From CAUZWH01 sp965247665 (GTDB taxonomy: Bacteria; Pseudomonadota; Alphaproteobacteria; SHVV01), in NCBI GenBank assembly GCA_965247665.1, contig CBDFHH010000003.1:186001-250000 (forward strand): a stretch of 64,000 nucleotides of DNA, written 5' to 3'. Numbering within the stretch: the stretch's first letter is position 1; every line of letters begins with the position of its first letter. A model generated the notes under the pieces. That model searched no databases. It worked only from the letters and a program-made list of their open reading frames with translations, and had not been told where the DNA came from. Below are positions 16,030 through 23,704 of this stretch, piece by piece. The position numbers were made by a program, and so were the translations under genes.

Positions 16030-17817
16030 CTACGTCGCGGCGCGGAGTTCGAGGGTTTTGGCTTCGTCGAGTCGGAGATCCGAGGTGACGGCGACGCGAT
16101 AGTCGCGCAGCGCCGAATCCCGGCTGATCAGTCCGTCGATGACGTCGTCGAGAACGGCTCGCGGATCGCGCTTGAGCGGGTCGCCGTAGCCGCCGCCGGC
16201 CGGACCGACGCAGATAAAGCGATCGCCGGCCTTGAGCGGCATGTAAGGCGCCTTCGACGGTAGCTCCCGGTCGCTGCCATCGGCGAGGTTGAGCCGCAGT
16301 GCCGCCGGGCGGCCGTCGAGCCCGCCGTCGAAGCCCCAAGGGTTGAAGCCGTGACCTTCGCCCTCGACCGATGCGCCGCCGTCGGACTGGTAGACGAACT
16401 CACGGATTGAGCCGAAACCGCCGCGCCATCGGCCGGCGCCGCTGACGTCCTCGCGCAGCTCGTAGCGGTCGACTCTGAGGGGAAGATGCGACTCGATGTC
16501 CTCGATCGGGTTGTTGCGGGTGTTCGCGTAGAGGGTGTCGACGGTGTCCATCCCGTCCATCCCGAAGCGGCCGCCATAGCTGCCCTCGAAGATCTCCATA
16601 TGCACCCAGTGCCGGTTGTCGCGCATACCGGAGAACGCGATCACCTTGAGATTGCCGATGCCGGCCGAGACCTGCCGAGGGGCAACCTGAGCCAACGCTT
16701 TCATCACCGTGTCGGCGAGCTGGTTACCCGGCGCGAAGCGGGCGATGGTCGGGGCCGGGAACTCGGGATTGGCGATACAGCCCTTGGGCGCTTTGATCTT
16801 GATCGGCCGCACCAGCCCTTCATTGACGGGTATGTGGCCATGCGTCGCAGTGTCGAGCAGGACCGAGCGCACCGTGAGCCACACCGCAATATCGACCGTT
16901 CCCTCGAACGGCATGTTGATCGGTCGATCGGGAACCTGGTCGGCGGTGCCGGTGAGATCGACGACCATATCGTCGCCGTCGATCGTGAGATTGACCACCA
17001 GCGGCAACTCGCGCCGCGCCGGATCGGGATCGTCGAGATAACCGTCGATATGGGTGGTGGCCGCGTAGGTGCCGTCCGGCAGCGCGGAGATCGCCTGGCG
17101 CATCAGGCGCTCGGAGTAGTTCATCACCGATTCGCAGGCGTCCCGGAAGGTGTTGCGGCCGTGGCGGCCGACCAGCTCGAGCATCTGCTCGGCACCGAAA
17201 CGAGCGGCCGCGATCTGCGCTTCCATGTCGCCGACCACGAGGTCGGAGACGCGAATGTTGTCGCGCAGGATATGCCACACCGGGGCGACCTTCTCACCCT
17301 GGTCGTAGACCTTGATCGCCTTGAATTGCAGGCCCTCGGCATAGGCGTCGATCGCGTCGACGATACCGCAGCTGCCCGGGGTCAGCGCGCCGATGTCGAG
17401 ATGGTGCGCGGTCGTCACCGCGAAGCCGAGCAGATCTCCATTGTCGAATATCGGCACCGCGAATGCGACGTCCGGCCCGTGGCTGGCGCCGGAATAAGCG
17501 TCGTTGTGCATAATGACGTCGCCCGGTCGGATCGACTCGCCGCGCTGCTCGAGAATCCGCATGATGCCTTTGACGTAGCCCGGGATCGGACCGGATTGCA
17601 GCGGCGTAGATTGTGCCGATTCGGCGAGGCCGCGGCCTTGGGCATCGACCAGTGCAGCGCCGAAATCCTCGGACTCGCGAATGATCGAGGAATACGACAT
17701 CCGCATCAGCTTATAGCCCATCTCGACGGCGATGTTCTCCAAGGCGCCCTGCACCACGCTGGCCGTGACATGGTCGACCTCGGGGAGGTTTCGTTTGGTT
17801 CGCGGTGTGTCGTTCAT
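16030..17817 (-). CDS. hyuB: HyuB-like subunit of a second hydantoinase/oxoprolinase
   Basis: The start ATG 17817 lies 1 nt after the hyuA stop (TGA-G-ATG). A longer in-frame extension is just hyuA read in another frame. The 595-residue protein shows the family patterns PEVDHVTASVVQGALENIAV, GDVIMHNDAYSGASHGPDVA, TTAHHLDIGALTPGSCGIVD, PAPTIARFAPGNQLADTVM and GGGYGDPLKRDP. The ND-A-Y-x-G-A-S-H variant is normal for N-methylhydantoinase/acetone-carboxylase-like HyuB. With the upstream HyuA it forms a two-gene operon on the minus strand, convergent with the first hyu operon. Confidence 0.9.
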   Translation of the reverse strand: MNDTPRTKRNLPEVDHVTASVVQGALENIAVEMGYKLMRMSYSSIIRESEDFGAALVDAQGRGLAESAQSTPLQSGPIPGYVKGIMRILEQRGESIRPGDVIMHNDAYSGASHGPDVAFAVPIFDNGDLLGFAVTTAHHLDIGALTPGSCGIVDAIDAYAEGLQFKAIKVYDQGEKVAPVWHILRDNIRVSDLVVGDMEAQIAAARFGAEQMLELVGRHGRNTFRDACESVMNYSERLMRQAISALPDGTYAATTHIDGYLDDPDPARRELPLVVNLTIDGDDMVVDLTGTADQVPDRPINMPFEGTVDIAVWLTVRSVLLDTATHGHIPVNEGLVRPIKIKAPKGCIANPEFPAPTIARFAPGNQLADTVMKALAQVAPRQVSAGIGNLKVIAFSGMRDNRHWVHMEIFEGSYGGRFGMDGMDTVDTLYANTRNNPIEDIESHLPLRVDRYELREDVSGAGRWRGGFGSIREFVYQSDGGASVEGEGHGFNPWGFDGGLDGRPAALRLNLADGSDRELPSKAPYMPLKAGDRFICVGPAGGGYGDPLKRDPRAVLDDVIDGLISRDSALRDYRVAVTSDLRLDEAKTLELRAAT

Positions 17818-17818
17818 C

Positions 17819-19891
17819 TCATGCTCCCGTCGCAATAACGAGATTGCCGCCGCGGTCGGCGCTGGCACGCGCATCGGGCGGTACCACGGTCGTCGAATCG
17901 GTCTGGACGATGATCGCCGGTCCATCGACGTTGGCGCCGATCGGAATTCGATCGCGCGCGTAGAGCGGCGTGTCCATGGCCGTGAGTTCGCCGTTGGAGC
18001 GGAAAATGCAGCTGCCGCTCTCGAGCACCGCATCGTCCAAACTGCCGCCGCCGGCGCGCGTGTCGAGTCCGATCTTCGGCATCCGGCCGACCCCGGTGAG
18101 GCGGATGTTGACGATCTCGATCGGGCTGTCGGCGAAGACGTGGCCGTATTCGCTGCGGTGGATGGTCTCAAAGTCTTCGAACAGGCGGGTCAGGGTCGCA
18201 TCGCCGACCGGGCCATCGGCGATCGGCACACGCAGCTCGTAGCCTTGGCCGACATGGCGCAGGTCGCCGCTGCGGGCATAGGCGATGGCGTCGTCGGGAA
18301 TGCCGTCGCGTGCAAACTGCACCGCCAACCCTTGCTGCATGGCGTCGAAATCATCGGTCAGGCGTGGGCCGTCGACCTCGCTGCTGATTTGGAATTCGGT
18401 GCGGATGGCGTCGTATTTGAGATCGGTGGTGAGCAGGCCAACCGCCGAGGTGATGCCGGGGTAGGGTGGGACGATCACCTCCGGAATGTCGAGCTCGCGC
18501 GCCACCTCGACCCCGTGCAGCGGACCGGCGCCGCCGAACGCGACCAGCGCAAACTCGCGTGGGTCGTGACCTTTCTGAATGGTGCGCGAGCGGATTGCGT
18601 TGGCCATGTTGGCGTTGACGATGGTAACGATGCCTGCCGCGGCGGCGTCGCGACCGAGGCCGATCTCGCCGGCCAAGCGGTCGATCACCGTGCGCGAGGC
18701 ATCGACATCGAGGGCCATCTTACCGCCGAGGAAGTTCTTCGGCGGCAACCGTCCGAGAACGACATGGGCATCCGTGACGGTCGGCCGATCACCGCCGGCG
18801 CCATAGGCCGCCGGACCGGGCTTGGCGCCGGCACTTTGCGGACCGACGCGAAACGCACCGCCGGCATCGAGCCGCGCGATAGACCCCCCGCCCGCGCCGA
18901 TCGTGTGCATGTCGATCATCGGCGCCATCACCGGATAGCCGCCGATCCAGGTATCGCGGGCGGTCGCCTCGCCGAAGGTGCCGTCGCGGATCAACCCGAT
19001 GTCGGCCGACGTGCCGCCGACGTCAAAGGTGATCAGATTGCGCCGATCGGAGAGCGCACCCGACATCGAACCGCCGAGGACACCTGCAGCGGGACCAGAC
19101 AGCAGGGTCAACACGGGCCGCTCCGACACCATCGCCGCCGACGCTACGCCGCCATTTGATCCCATGACGTGCAGTTCGGCATCGAATCCGCTGGCGCCGA
19201 TCGCCGATTCGAGCGCGCGCACATAGCTGCGCACCTTGGGACCGATGAAGGCGTTCATCGCAGCGGTGGTGAAGCGCTCGAACTCGCGAAACTGCGGCGA
19301 CACCGAAGCCGAGGTGGTCACGAAGCAGCTGGGGAATTCCTGTTCGATGATTTCGCGGGCGCGGTCTTCGTGGGCCGGGTTGAGATAGGAGAACAGAAAG
19401 CACACCACGATCGCGTCGACACCCGCTTCGCGCAAGCGTCGCGCGGCATCGCGTACGGCGTCTTCGTCGAGGGCGGTTTCGACCTCGCCGCGCGGCGGTG
19501 TGAGCCGCTCCCGCACCGTCAGGCGGTGGCGTCGGGGCACCAACGGCCGAACCTGCCACGGCACCTCCTGCATGATCGAGTAATGCTGCGGGCGCTGGTG
19601 GCGGCCGATATGGATTATGTCGCGATAGCCGGCCGTGGTAACCATGCCGGTCTGCGCGCCGTCATATTCGAGCACCGCGTTGGTTGCGATCGTGGTGCCG
19701 TGCATCACATGCGCAACATCGGCGCGCGCCACGCCTGCCCGTTCACAGATTTCTTCGAGGCTCCGGATGACCCCGATCGAGGGGTTCTCGGGTGTGGTCG
19801 GGACCTTGTGAATCGCCGTTTGCGAGGTTTCGGTGTCGGTTACCACGACATCCGTAAACGTCCCCCCGACATCGACTCCGATGAGTATCAC
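17819..19891 (-). CDS. hyuA: HyuA-like subunit of a second hydantoinase/oxoprolinase
   Basis: This 690-residue protein starts at ATG 19891. MILIGVDVGGTFTDVVVTDT is the ATPase N-terminus. HGTTIATNAVLEYDG, LLSGPAAGVLGGSMSG, FDVGGTSADIGLI, HTIGAGGGSIARLDAGGAF and ALVAFGGAGPLHGV follow in the expected order. It is clearly distinct in sequence from the HyuA at 9.5 kb, so the two are paralogues or separate acquisitions rather than a recent duplication. It is the first gene of the minus-strand operon and is divergent from the quinone-oxidoreductase-like gene, with a short inverted repeat between them. Confidence 0.9.
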   Translation of the reverse strand: MILIGVDVGGTFTDVVVTDTETSQTAIHKVPTTPENPSIGVIRSLEEICERAGVARADVAHVMHGTTIATNAVLEYDGAQTGMVTTAGYRDIIHIGRHQRPQHYSIMQEVPWQVRPLVPRRHRLTVRERLTPPRGEVETALDEDAVRDAARRLREAGVDAIVVCFLFSYLNPAHEDRAREIIEQEFPSCFVTTSASVSPQFREFERFTTAAMNAFIGPKVRSYVRALESAIGASGFDAELHVMGSNGGVASAAMVSERPVLTLLSGPAAGVLGGSMSGALSDRRNLITFDVGGTSADIGLIRDGTFGEATARDTWIGGYPVMAPMIDMHTIGAGGGSIARLDAGGAFRVGPQSAGAKPGPAAYGAGGDRPTVTDAHVVLGRLPPKNFLGGKMALDVDASRTVIDRLAGEIGLGRDAAAAGIVTIVNANMANAIRSRTIQKGHDPREFALVAFGGAGPLHGVEVARELDIPEVIVPPYPGITSAVGLLTTDLKYDAIRTEFQISSEVDGPRLTDDFDAMQQGLAVQFARDGIPDDAIAYARSGDLRHVGQGYELRVPIADGPVGDATLTRLFEDFETIHRSEYGHVFADSPIEIVNIRLTGVGRMPKIGLDTRAGGGSLDDAVLESGSCIFRSNGELTAMDTPLYARDRIPIGANVDGPAIIVQTDSTTVVPPDARASADRGGNLVIATGA

Positions 19892-19955
19892 CCCGTCTCT
19901 CTCCCGGCTGACCGGCGCGCGAGCTTGCTTGCTAAATCCAATGTTGGCAAGGCCC

Positions 19956-19978
19956 CCGGCACGCCGTTAGGGTGCCGG
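19956..19978. promoter_or_regulatory. Inverted repeat in the hyuA2/oxidoreductase divergent region
   Basis: CCGGCAC (19956-19962) and GTGCCGG (19972-19978) are exact 7-bp inverted arms separated by 9 nt. They lie in the 116-nt space between two divergent starts, so they could be a regulator site. A GC-rich repeat this short can occur by chance. Confidence 0.3.
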
Positions 19979-20007
19979 AAATCCGGATTTGCCGAGGGGG
20001 TATTGGA

Positions 20008-20991
20008 TTGCGCGCAATTGTTGTCGACACACCGAATCAACAGCTCGATGCGCTGCAGCTGCGTGACGTGCCCGAGCCCAGCGTCGGGCCGGGCAAGATC
20101 CTGATCAAGGTCGCCTATTGCGGCTGCAACTGGGCCGATACCATGGTGCGGAGCGGCACCTATCCGCACCCTGTCGACTATCCCGTGATCCCCGGTATGG
20201 AGGTGTCGGGCACCGTATCGGCCAAAAGCGCCGAGGTGACCAATGTGTCCGTGGGCGACCGGGTGACGACGCTGGTCGGCAGTGGCGGCTACGCCGAAAT
20301 CTGTGCCGCCGACGCGTCGCTCGTCGCGCGGCTGCCGTCCGGCGTCGCTCTCGATGTCGCCGCGGCCTATCCGGTTCAGGCGTTGACCGCGTATTACATG
20401 CTGCATACGGTCTATCAGCTGCAGGCCGGCGAGACCGTTCTCGTGCATGCCTGCGGGGGTGGGGTCGGGCTGTTCGTCACCCAGCTGGCGGGACGCCTGG
20501 GGGCGCGGGTCATCGGTACCGTCGGCACGCCGGGCAAGGAGAACCTGCCGCTAAAGTACGGCGCCGACGCCGTGATCAACCTCAACCAAACGAACTTCGT
20601 CTCTGCCGTGCGCGACCTCACCGACGGCGCGGGTGTCGATCTCGCGATCGATTCGCTTGGCGCCAAAACGCTCGATCGAACCTTCGACGCAGTGAAGGTG
20701 TTCGGCCACATCATCAATATCGGCGAAGCCGAGGGTACGCCGTACAAGAACATTCGCGACCGTGTCCTGTTGCGGTCGCAAGCATTCACCCGCTTCAGCA
20801 TCCATCACGTCATGGCGTTTCCGCAGTTGTGGGCGGAGGGCAACGACTACCTCCTGCGCGGCGTCGCCGAAGGTTGGCTCGATGTGCCGATCGTCGAGCG
20901 CTTTCAGCTCGAACGCGCCCGCGACATGCACGCCAAGATTCAGGGTCGAGGGGTTTCCGGAAAGCTGCTGCTCGAAGTGGGGCAGCGTTAA
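20008..20991 (+). CDS. Zinc-independent NADPH:quinone-oxidoreductase-like MDR protein
   Basis: TTG 20008 is taken as the start because GAGGGGG (19994-20000) is 7 nt upstream and the protein homology begins there with LRAIVVDTPNQQLDALQLRD; a GTG at 19972 in frame lacks a binding site. The 327-residue product is a medium-chain reductase of the quinone oxidoreductase group. The N-terminal GroES-like domain includes VAYCGCNWADTMVRSGTYP and YPVIPGMEVSGTV. The Rossmann motif is VHACGGGVGLFVTQLAGRLGA. No structural zinc cysteine cluster is seen. It probably reduces an enone or quinone with NADPH. No operon partner follows: IS remnants come next. Confidence 0.85.
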   Translation: MRAIVVDTPNQQLDALQLRDVPEPSVGPGKILIKVAYCGCNWADTMVRSGTYPHPVDYPVIPGMEVSGTVSAKSAEVTNVSVGDRVTTLVGSGGYAEICAADASLVARLPSGVALDVAAAYPVQALTAYYMLHTVYQLQAGETVLVHACGGGVGLFVTQLAGRLGARVIGTVGTPGKENLPLKYGADAVINLNQTNFVSAVRDLTDGAGVDLAIDSLGAKTLDRTFDAVKVFGHIINIGEAEGTPYKNIRDRVLLRSQAFTRFSIHHVMAFPQLWAEGNDYLLRGVAEGWLDVPIVERFQLERARDMHAKIQGRGVSGKLLLEVGQR

Positions 20992-21087
20992 TTATTCCGC
21001 CGGACGCGGATCCGGATTGGGGAAGCTGGACCATCCTGGACATGGCCGGACTATACCGGCCCGGCGTCCGTTTAAGCGGTTCCCGTC

Positions 21088-21360
21088 TTATGAGAGAGTT
21101 GGACGCGGGTTAAGTTGACGGGCTGACCGTATCCCCTCCACGGCGTGGGTCGGTCCTTCAACGTTGGGCAGGACCGTTTCCGGCACCGGCGGTCGGCATC
21201 CGGGCGAGCCGTGCGGGCCCACGGTGTTGTAACGTCGACGCCATCGTTCGATTGGCACTTTGGCCGCCTTCGGGGTGTAGAAGATCTCCATGTTGAGAGG
21301 CTCGTGAGGCGCCATCGCGTGCGGCAACGATCGCCGCGACGAAGATGCGTCCTCACACGA
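21088..21360 (-). pseudogene. IS3-family transposase (OrfB) C-terminal tail, copy B
   Basis: On the minus strand, EPLNMEIFYTPKAAKVPIER, then RRRYNTVGPHGSPGCRPPVP (from about 21303), follows the IS3 OrfB tail 'RDELLNGEIFYTLKEAxVxIExWRxHYNTVRPHSSLGYRPPAPE'. A decayed NSCED before it may correspond to the upstream NGYCES motif. The region down to CTTATGAGAGAGTTGG at about 21085 aligns with the remnant at 7033-7180. Only the C-terminus survives and it carries substitutions. It lies immediately upstream of tmm, so it forms the left border of the methylamine block and overlaps the tmm upstream region. The 421-nt gap between the oxidoreductase and tmm holds nothing else I recognise. Confidence 0.65.
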
Positions 21361-21412
21361 GTTGGAATGCTCGCTGAATCGGTCTATGAAGGGACTGAAC
21401 GAGGAGCAAGCG

Positions 21413-22753
21413 ATGACCAAACGGGTTGCCATTATCGGGGCGGGGCCGTGCGGCCTTTCGCAACTTCGCGCTTTTCAGCAGGCGGAGCAGAAGGACGCGG
21501 CCATTCCGGAGCTGGTTTGCTTCGAAAGGCAATCCGACTGGGGCGGCTTGTGGCACTATAATTGGCGAACGGGTCTCGACGAATACGGCGAGCCGGTGCA
21601 TTGCAGCATGTATCGTTACCTGTGGACCAACGGACCGAAGGAATGCCTCGAGTTCGGAGACTATTCGTTCGAGGAGCATTTCGGGAAACCCATTCCGTCC
21701 TTCCCGCCCTACGCGGTTCTCAACAATTACATCCTGGGCCGGGCCGAGAGCTCGGAACTGCGCCGGTACGTGCGCTTCAACACGGCGGTGAGGCTGGTCC
21801 GTTACGCCAAGGCGAACGACAAGTTTATCGTGCTCTCGACCGATCTGGCAACCCAAATCGATCGCGAGGAAGAGTTCGACCACGTCGTTGTGGCGACCGG
21901 CCACTTTTCGGTTCCCAACACACCGAGCTTCGAGGGCATTGACCGCTTCCCAGGCCGTGTGCTGCACGCCCACGACTTCCGTGACGCGCTGGAATTCAAG
22001 GGCCAGCGTCTGCTGATCGTCGGCGGCAGCTACTCCGCGGAAGATATCGCGCTACAGAACCTCAAATACGGCGCCAAGTCAGTCACCTGTTCGTACCGGA
22101 CCCGGGCGATGGGCTTCGAATGGCCGGCTGGGATCGAGGAGCTACCGCTGGTAACGAAGTTCGAAGGCAGCACGGTCCATTTCAAGGACGGGAGTACCCG
22201 CGAAGTCGATGCCGTCATCTTGTGCACCGGCTACCTGCACCACTTCCCGTTCATGGAAGAAGCTTTGCGGCTCAAGACCCCCAACCGGCTCTGGCCTCCG
22301 GGCTTGTTCAAGGGCGTAATCTGGATCGACAACCCGAAACTCGCCTACCTCGGCATGCAGGATCAGTACTACACGTTCAGCATGTTCGACGCCCAAGCGT
22401 GGTATGTCCGGGACGTCATCATGGAGCGGGCCGCGCTGCCGTCACGCGGGGAGATGGAGAAAGAGACGGCCGCGTGGAGAGCGCGTGAGGAAGCGCTGGG
22501 GGATCCAATCGAGGACATCGACTTCCAAACCGACTACTGCAAGGACCTTGCGGCGGCGACCGACTATGTCATCGACTGGGATGTGCAATCCGACAACTTC
22601 AAGAACTGGGAGCACCACAAGGAAGACGGAATCACGACCTATCGCGATCGGTCGCACAAGTCGCCGGTCACCGGCACCCAGGCACCCCTGCACCACACGT
22701 CATGGTGGGAAGCTCTGGATGACTCCCAGGAGACGTTCATGGATAGCAGCTAG
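21413..22753 (+). CDS. tmm: Trimethylamine monooxygenase (flavin-containing)
   Basis: The start ATG 21413 is 6 nt after GAGGAG (21401-21406). The 446-residue enzyme oxidises trimethylamine to trimethylamine N-oxide using FAD, NADPH and O2. The FAD motif is GAGPCG (residues 9-14), and the FMO fingerprint is FPGRVLHAHDF (179-189). The NADPH motif is GGSYSAED (204-211), containing Tyr207. Asn73 in MYRYLWTNGPKECLEF is the conserved active-site Asn. LDEYGEPVHCSMYRYLW, ILCTGYLHHFPF and MQDQYYTFSMFDAQAWY follow bacterial Tmm very closely and separate it from eukaryotic FMOs or Baeyer-Villiger enzymes. A tdm gene 6 kb away supports the call. It converges on the TPR-like gene. Confidence 0.92.
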   Translation: MTKRVAIIGAGPCGLSQLRAFQQAEQKDAAIPELVCFERQSDWGGLWHYNWRTGLDEYGEPVHCSMYRYLWTNGPKECLEFGDYSFEEHFGKPIPSFPPYAVLNNYILGRAESSELRRYVRFNTAVRLVRYAKANDKFIVLSTDLATQIDREEEFDHVVVATGHFSVPNTPSFEGIDRFPGRVLHAHDFRDALEFKGQRLLIVGGSYSAEDIALQNLKYGAKSVTCSYRTRAMGFEWPAGIEELPLVTKFEGSTVHFKDGSTREVDAVILCTGYLHHFPFMEEALRLKTPNRLWPPGLFKGVIWIDNPKLAYLGMQDQYYTFSMFDAQAWYVRDVIMERAALPSRGEMEKETAAWRAREEALGDPIEDIDFQTDYCKDLAAATDYVIDWDVQSDNFKNWEHHKEDGITTYRDRSHKSPVTGTQAPLHHTSWWEALDDSQETFMDSS

Positions 22754-22783
22754 ACCCGGGGGCCGCTTCGCCGGAAGCCCTGG

Positions 22784-23392
22784 CTAGCGCGGCGCTCCTG
22801 AAGCGATCAGGAGCACGGCACTCAGCAGCTTTCGCCAATCGTTGAAACCGTCCGGGCGCTCCCTTCTCCACCGCTCGAGTCGGTCGGACCGGTCGGGGAG
22901 GCCGTCGCGTCTGTCGGCGAGAACCGCCCGCCCCTCGATCGCCAGAGTTCGATAACGCTCGCGCGGGAAGCGGTGATATGCGCCCGGGTGCTTGGTCTGT
23001 AGGCGCAAGTGAAACGTCGAGCTGCGGGCGCGTGAGAGCGGCCTGAGTGACTCGATCCATCGATCGCCCGCATCCCAGAGCGCCAGCGCTTCCTCGATCC
23101 CGCGTTTCGCCGCCGCGTTATCGCCCTCCCGACGCTCGACAATCGCGAGGTTCGCCATGCTCGTCGCTACCCGTAGATCGTGCGGCGGCAAGTGTTCGCG
23201 CGCCAACTCCATAGCGCCGCGCCAAAGCTCCGAAGCCTCGGCGTTTTCGTTCTTTCGCTCGCACTCGGCGGCGGCCTCCTGGATCTGCTCCCAGATGATT
23301 TCTGCGTTGGTCCAACCGGATCTCTCCGGCAAGCGAGGGTCGTGAATCGTGGTCGCGATCGTGTCCGGGCTCTTGGTCGAATCGGTGGCCAT
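22784..23392 (-). CDS. TPR-like protein of unknown function in the methylamine block
   Basis: The 202-residue, strongly charged protein has a helical repeat region in its first 110 residues. AAAECERKNENAEASELWRG, LPPHDLRVATSMANLAIVER and AAKRGIEEALALWDAG fit a pair of tetratricopeptide-like helical hairpins of the kind seen in tetratricopeptide (TPR_10/12-type) proteins. The C-terminal half is arginine- and tryptophan-rich (RLERWRRERPDGFNDWRKLL) without a recognised domain. It has no signal peptide. It is convergent with tmm and divergent from the ABC binding-protein gene, and its upstream region carries a strong palindrome. It could be a regulatory partner or adaptor, but I cannot assign a function. 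Confidence 0.6.
   Translation of the reverse strand: MATDSTKSPDTIATTIHDPRLPERSGWTNAEIIWEQIQEAAAECERKNENAEASELWRGAMELAREHLPPHDLRVATSMANLAIVERREGDNAAAKRGIEEALALWDAGDRWIESLRPLSRARSSTFHLRLQTKHPGAYHRFPRERYRTLAIEGRAVLADRRDGLPDRSDRLERWRRERPDGFNDWRKLLSAVLLIASGAPR
22794..22814. terminator. Hairpin between convergent tmm and the TPR-like gene
   Basis: GCTCCTGA (22794-22801) and TCAGGAGC (22807-22814) form an 8-bp stem with an AGCGA loop. It lies 40 nt after the tmm stop and within the last codons of the convergent gene. No T-run follows in either direction, so it is a weak or rho-assisted terminator candidate. Confidence 0.35.
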
Positions 23393-23450
23393 CGGAGGTA
23401 GTCAATATGCAACCTGCGGATCGGTCAAACCGGGCGCGCCCTCGGGGGCC

Positions 23451-23484
23451 ATCATGCCCGGCATGATCGCATATGCGATCATGC
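23451..23484. promoter_or_regulatory. Perfect 24-bp palindrome plus an extra half-site, probable operator
   Basis: The 12-mer GCATGATCGCAT at 23461-23472 is followed directly by its exact reverse complement (23473-23484). A further half-site, ATCATGC at 23451-23457, forms a second inverted repeat with GCATGAT across CCG. It lies in the 312-nt divergent control region between the TPR-like gene (start 23392) and the ABC binding-protein gene (start about 23705). No T-run accompanies it, so it is not a terminator. A related half-site, GCATGATCG, occurs at 31116-31124 upstream of tdm. A dimeric or tetrameric regulator encoded elsewhere is the likely ligand. Confidence 0.7.
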
Positions 23485-23704
23485 GGTCGGGGCAGCCACG
23501 GCGCTGCCGCAGTGCCGCATTCCTCTCCACGCCGTCGAGACGGGTCACGTGCGGTGGGATTTTTGGATCGGAACCGGTTCATTTCCGCTGTGGAGATTCC
23601 TTGATGGGCTGCACCAAGGTTGTATGATGGCTGAGCAATCCGGCGAAGCTCGCACCGTTACGCGTATAGATTCGTCGGTAGACCCCAATGAGGGCACACA
23701 CAAC

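Noticed and set aside
21413..22753. Generic flavin monooxygenase or Baeyer-Villiger enzyme
   Set aside because: The stretches around Asn73, Tyr207 and the C-terminal MQDQYYTFSMFDAQAWY follow bacterial trimethylamine monooxygenases, and tdm is nearby.
23461..23484. Palindrome as a rho-independent terminator
   Set aside because: It lies between divergent starts, has no loop in the usual sense and no T-run on either side.
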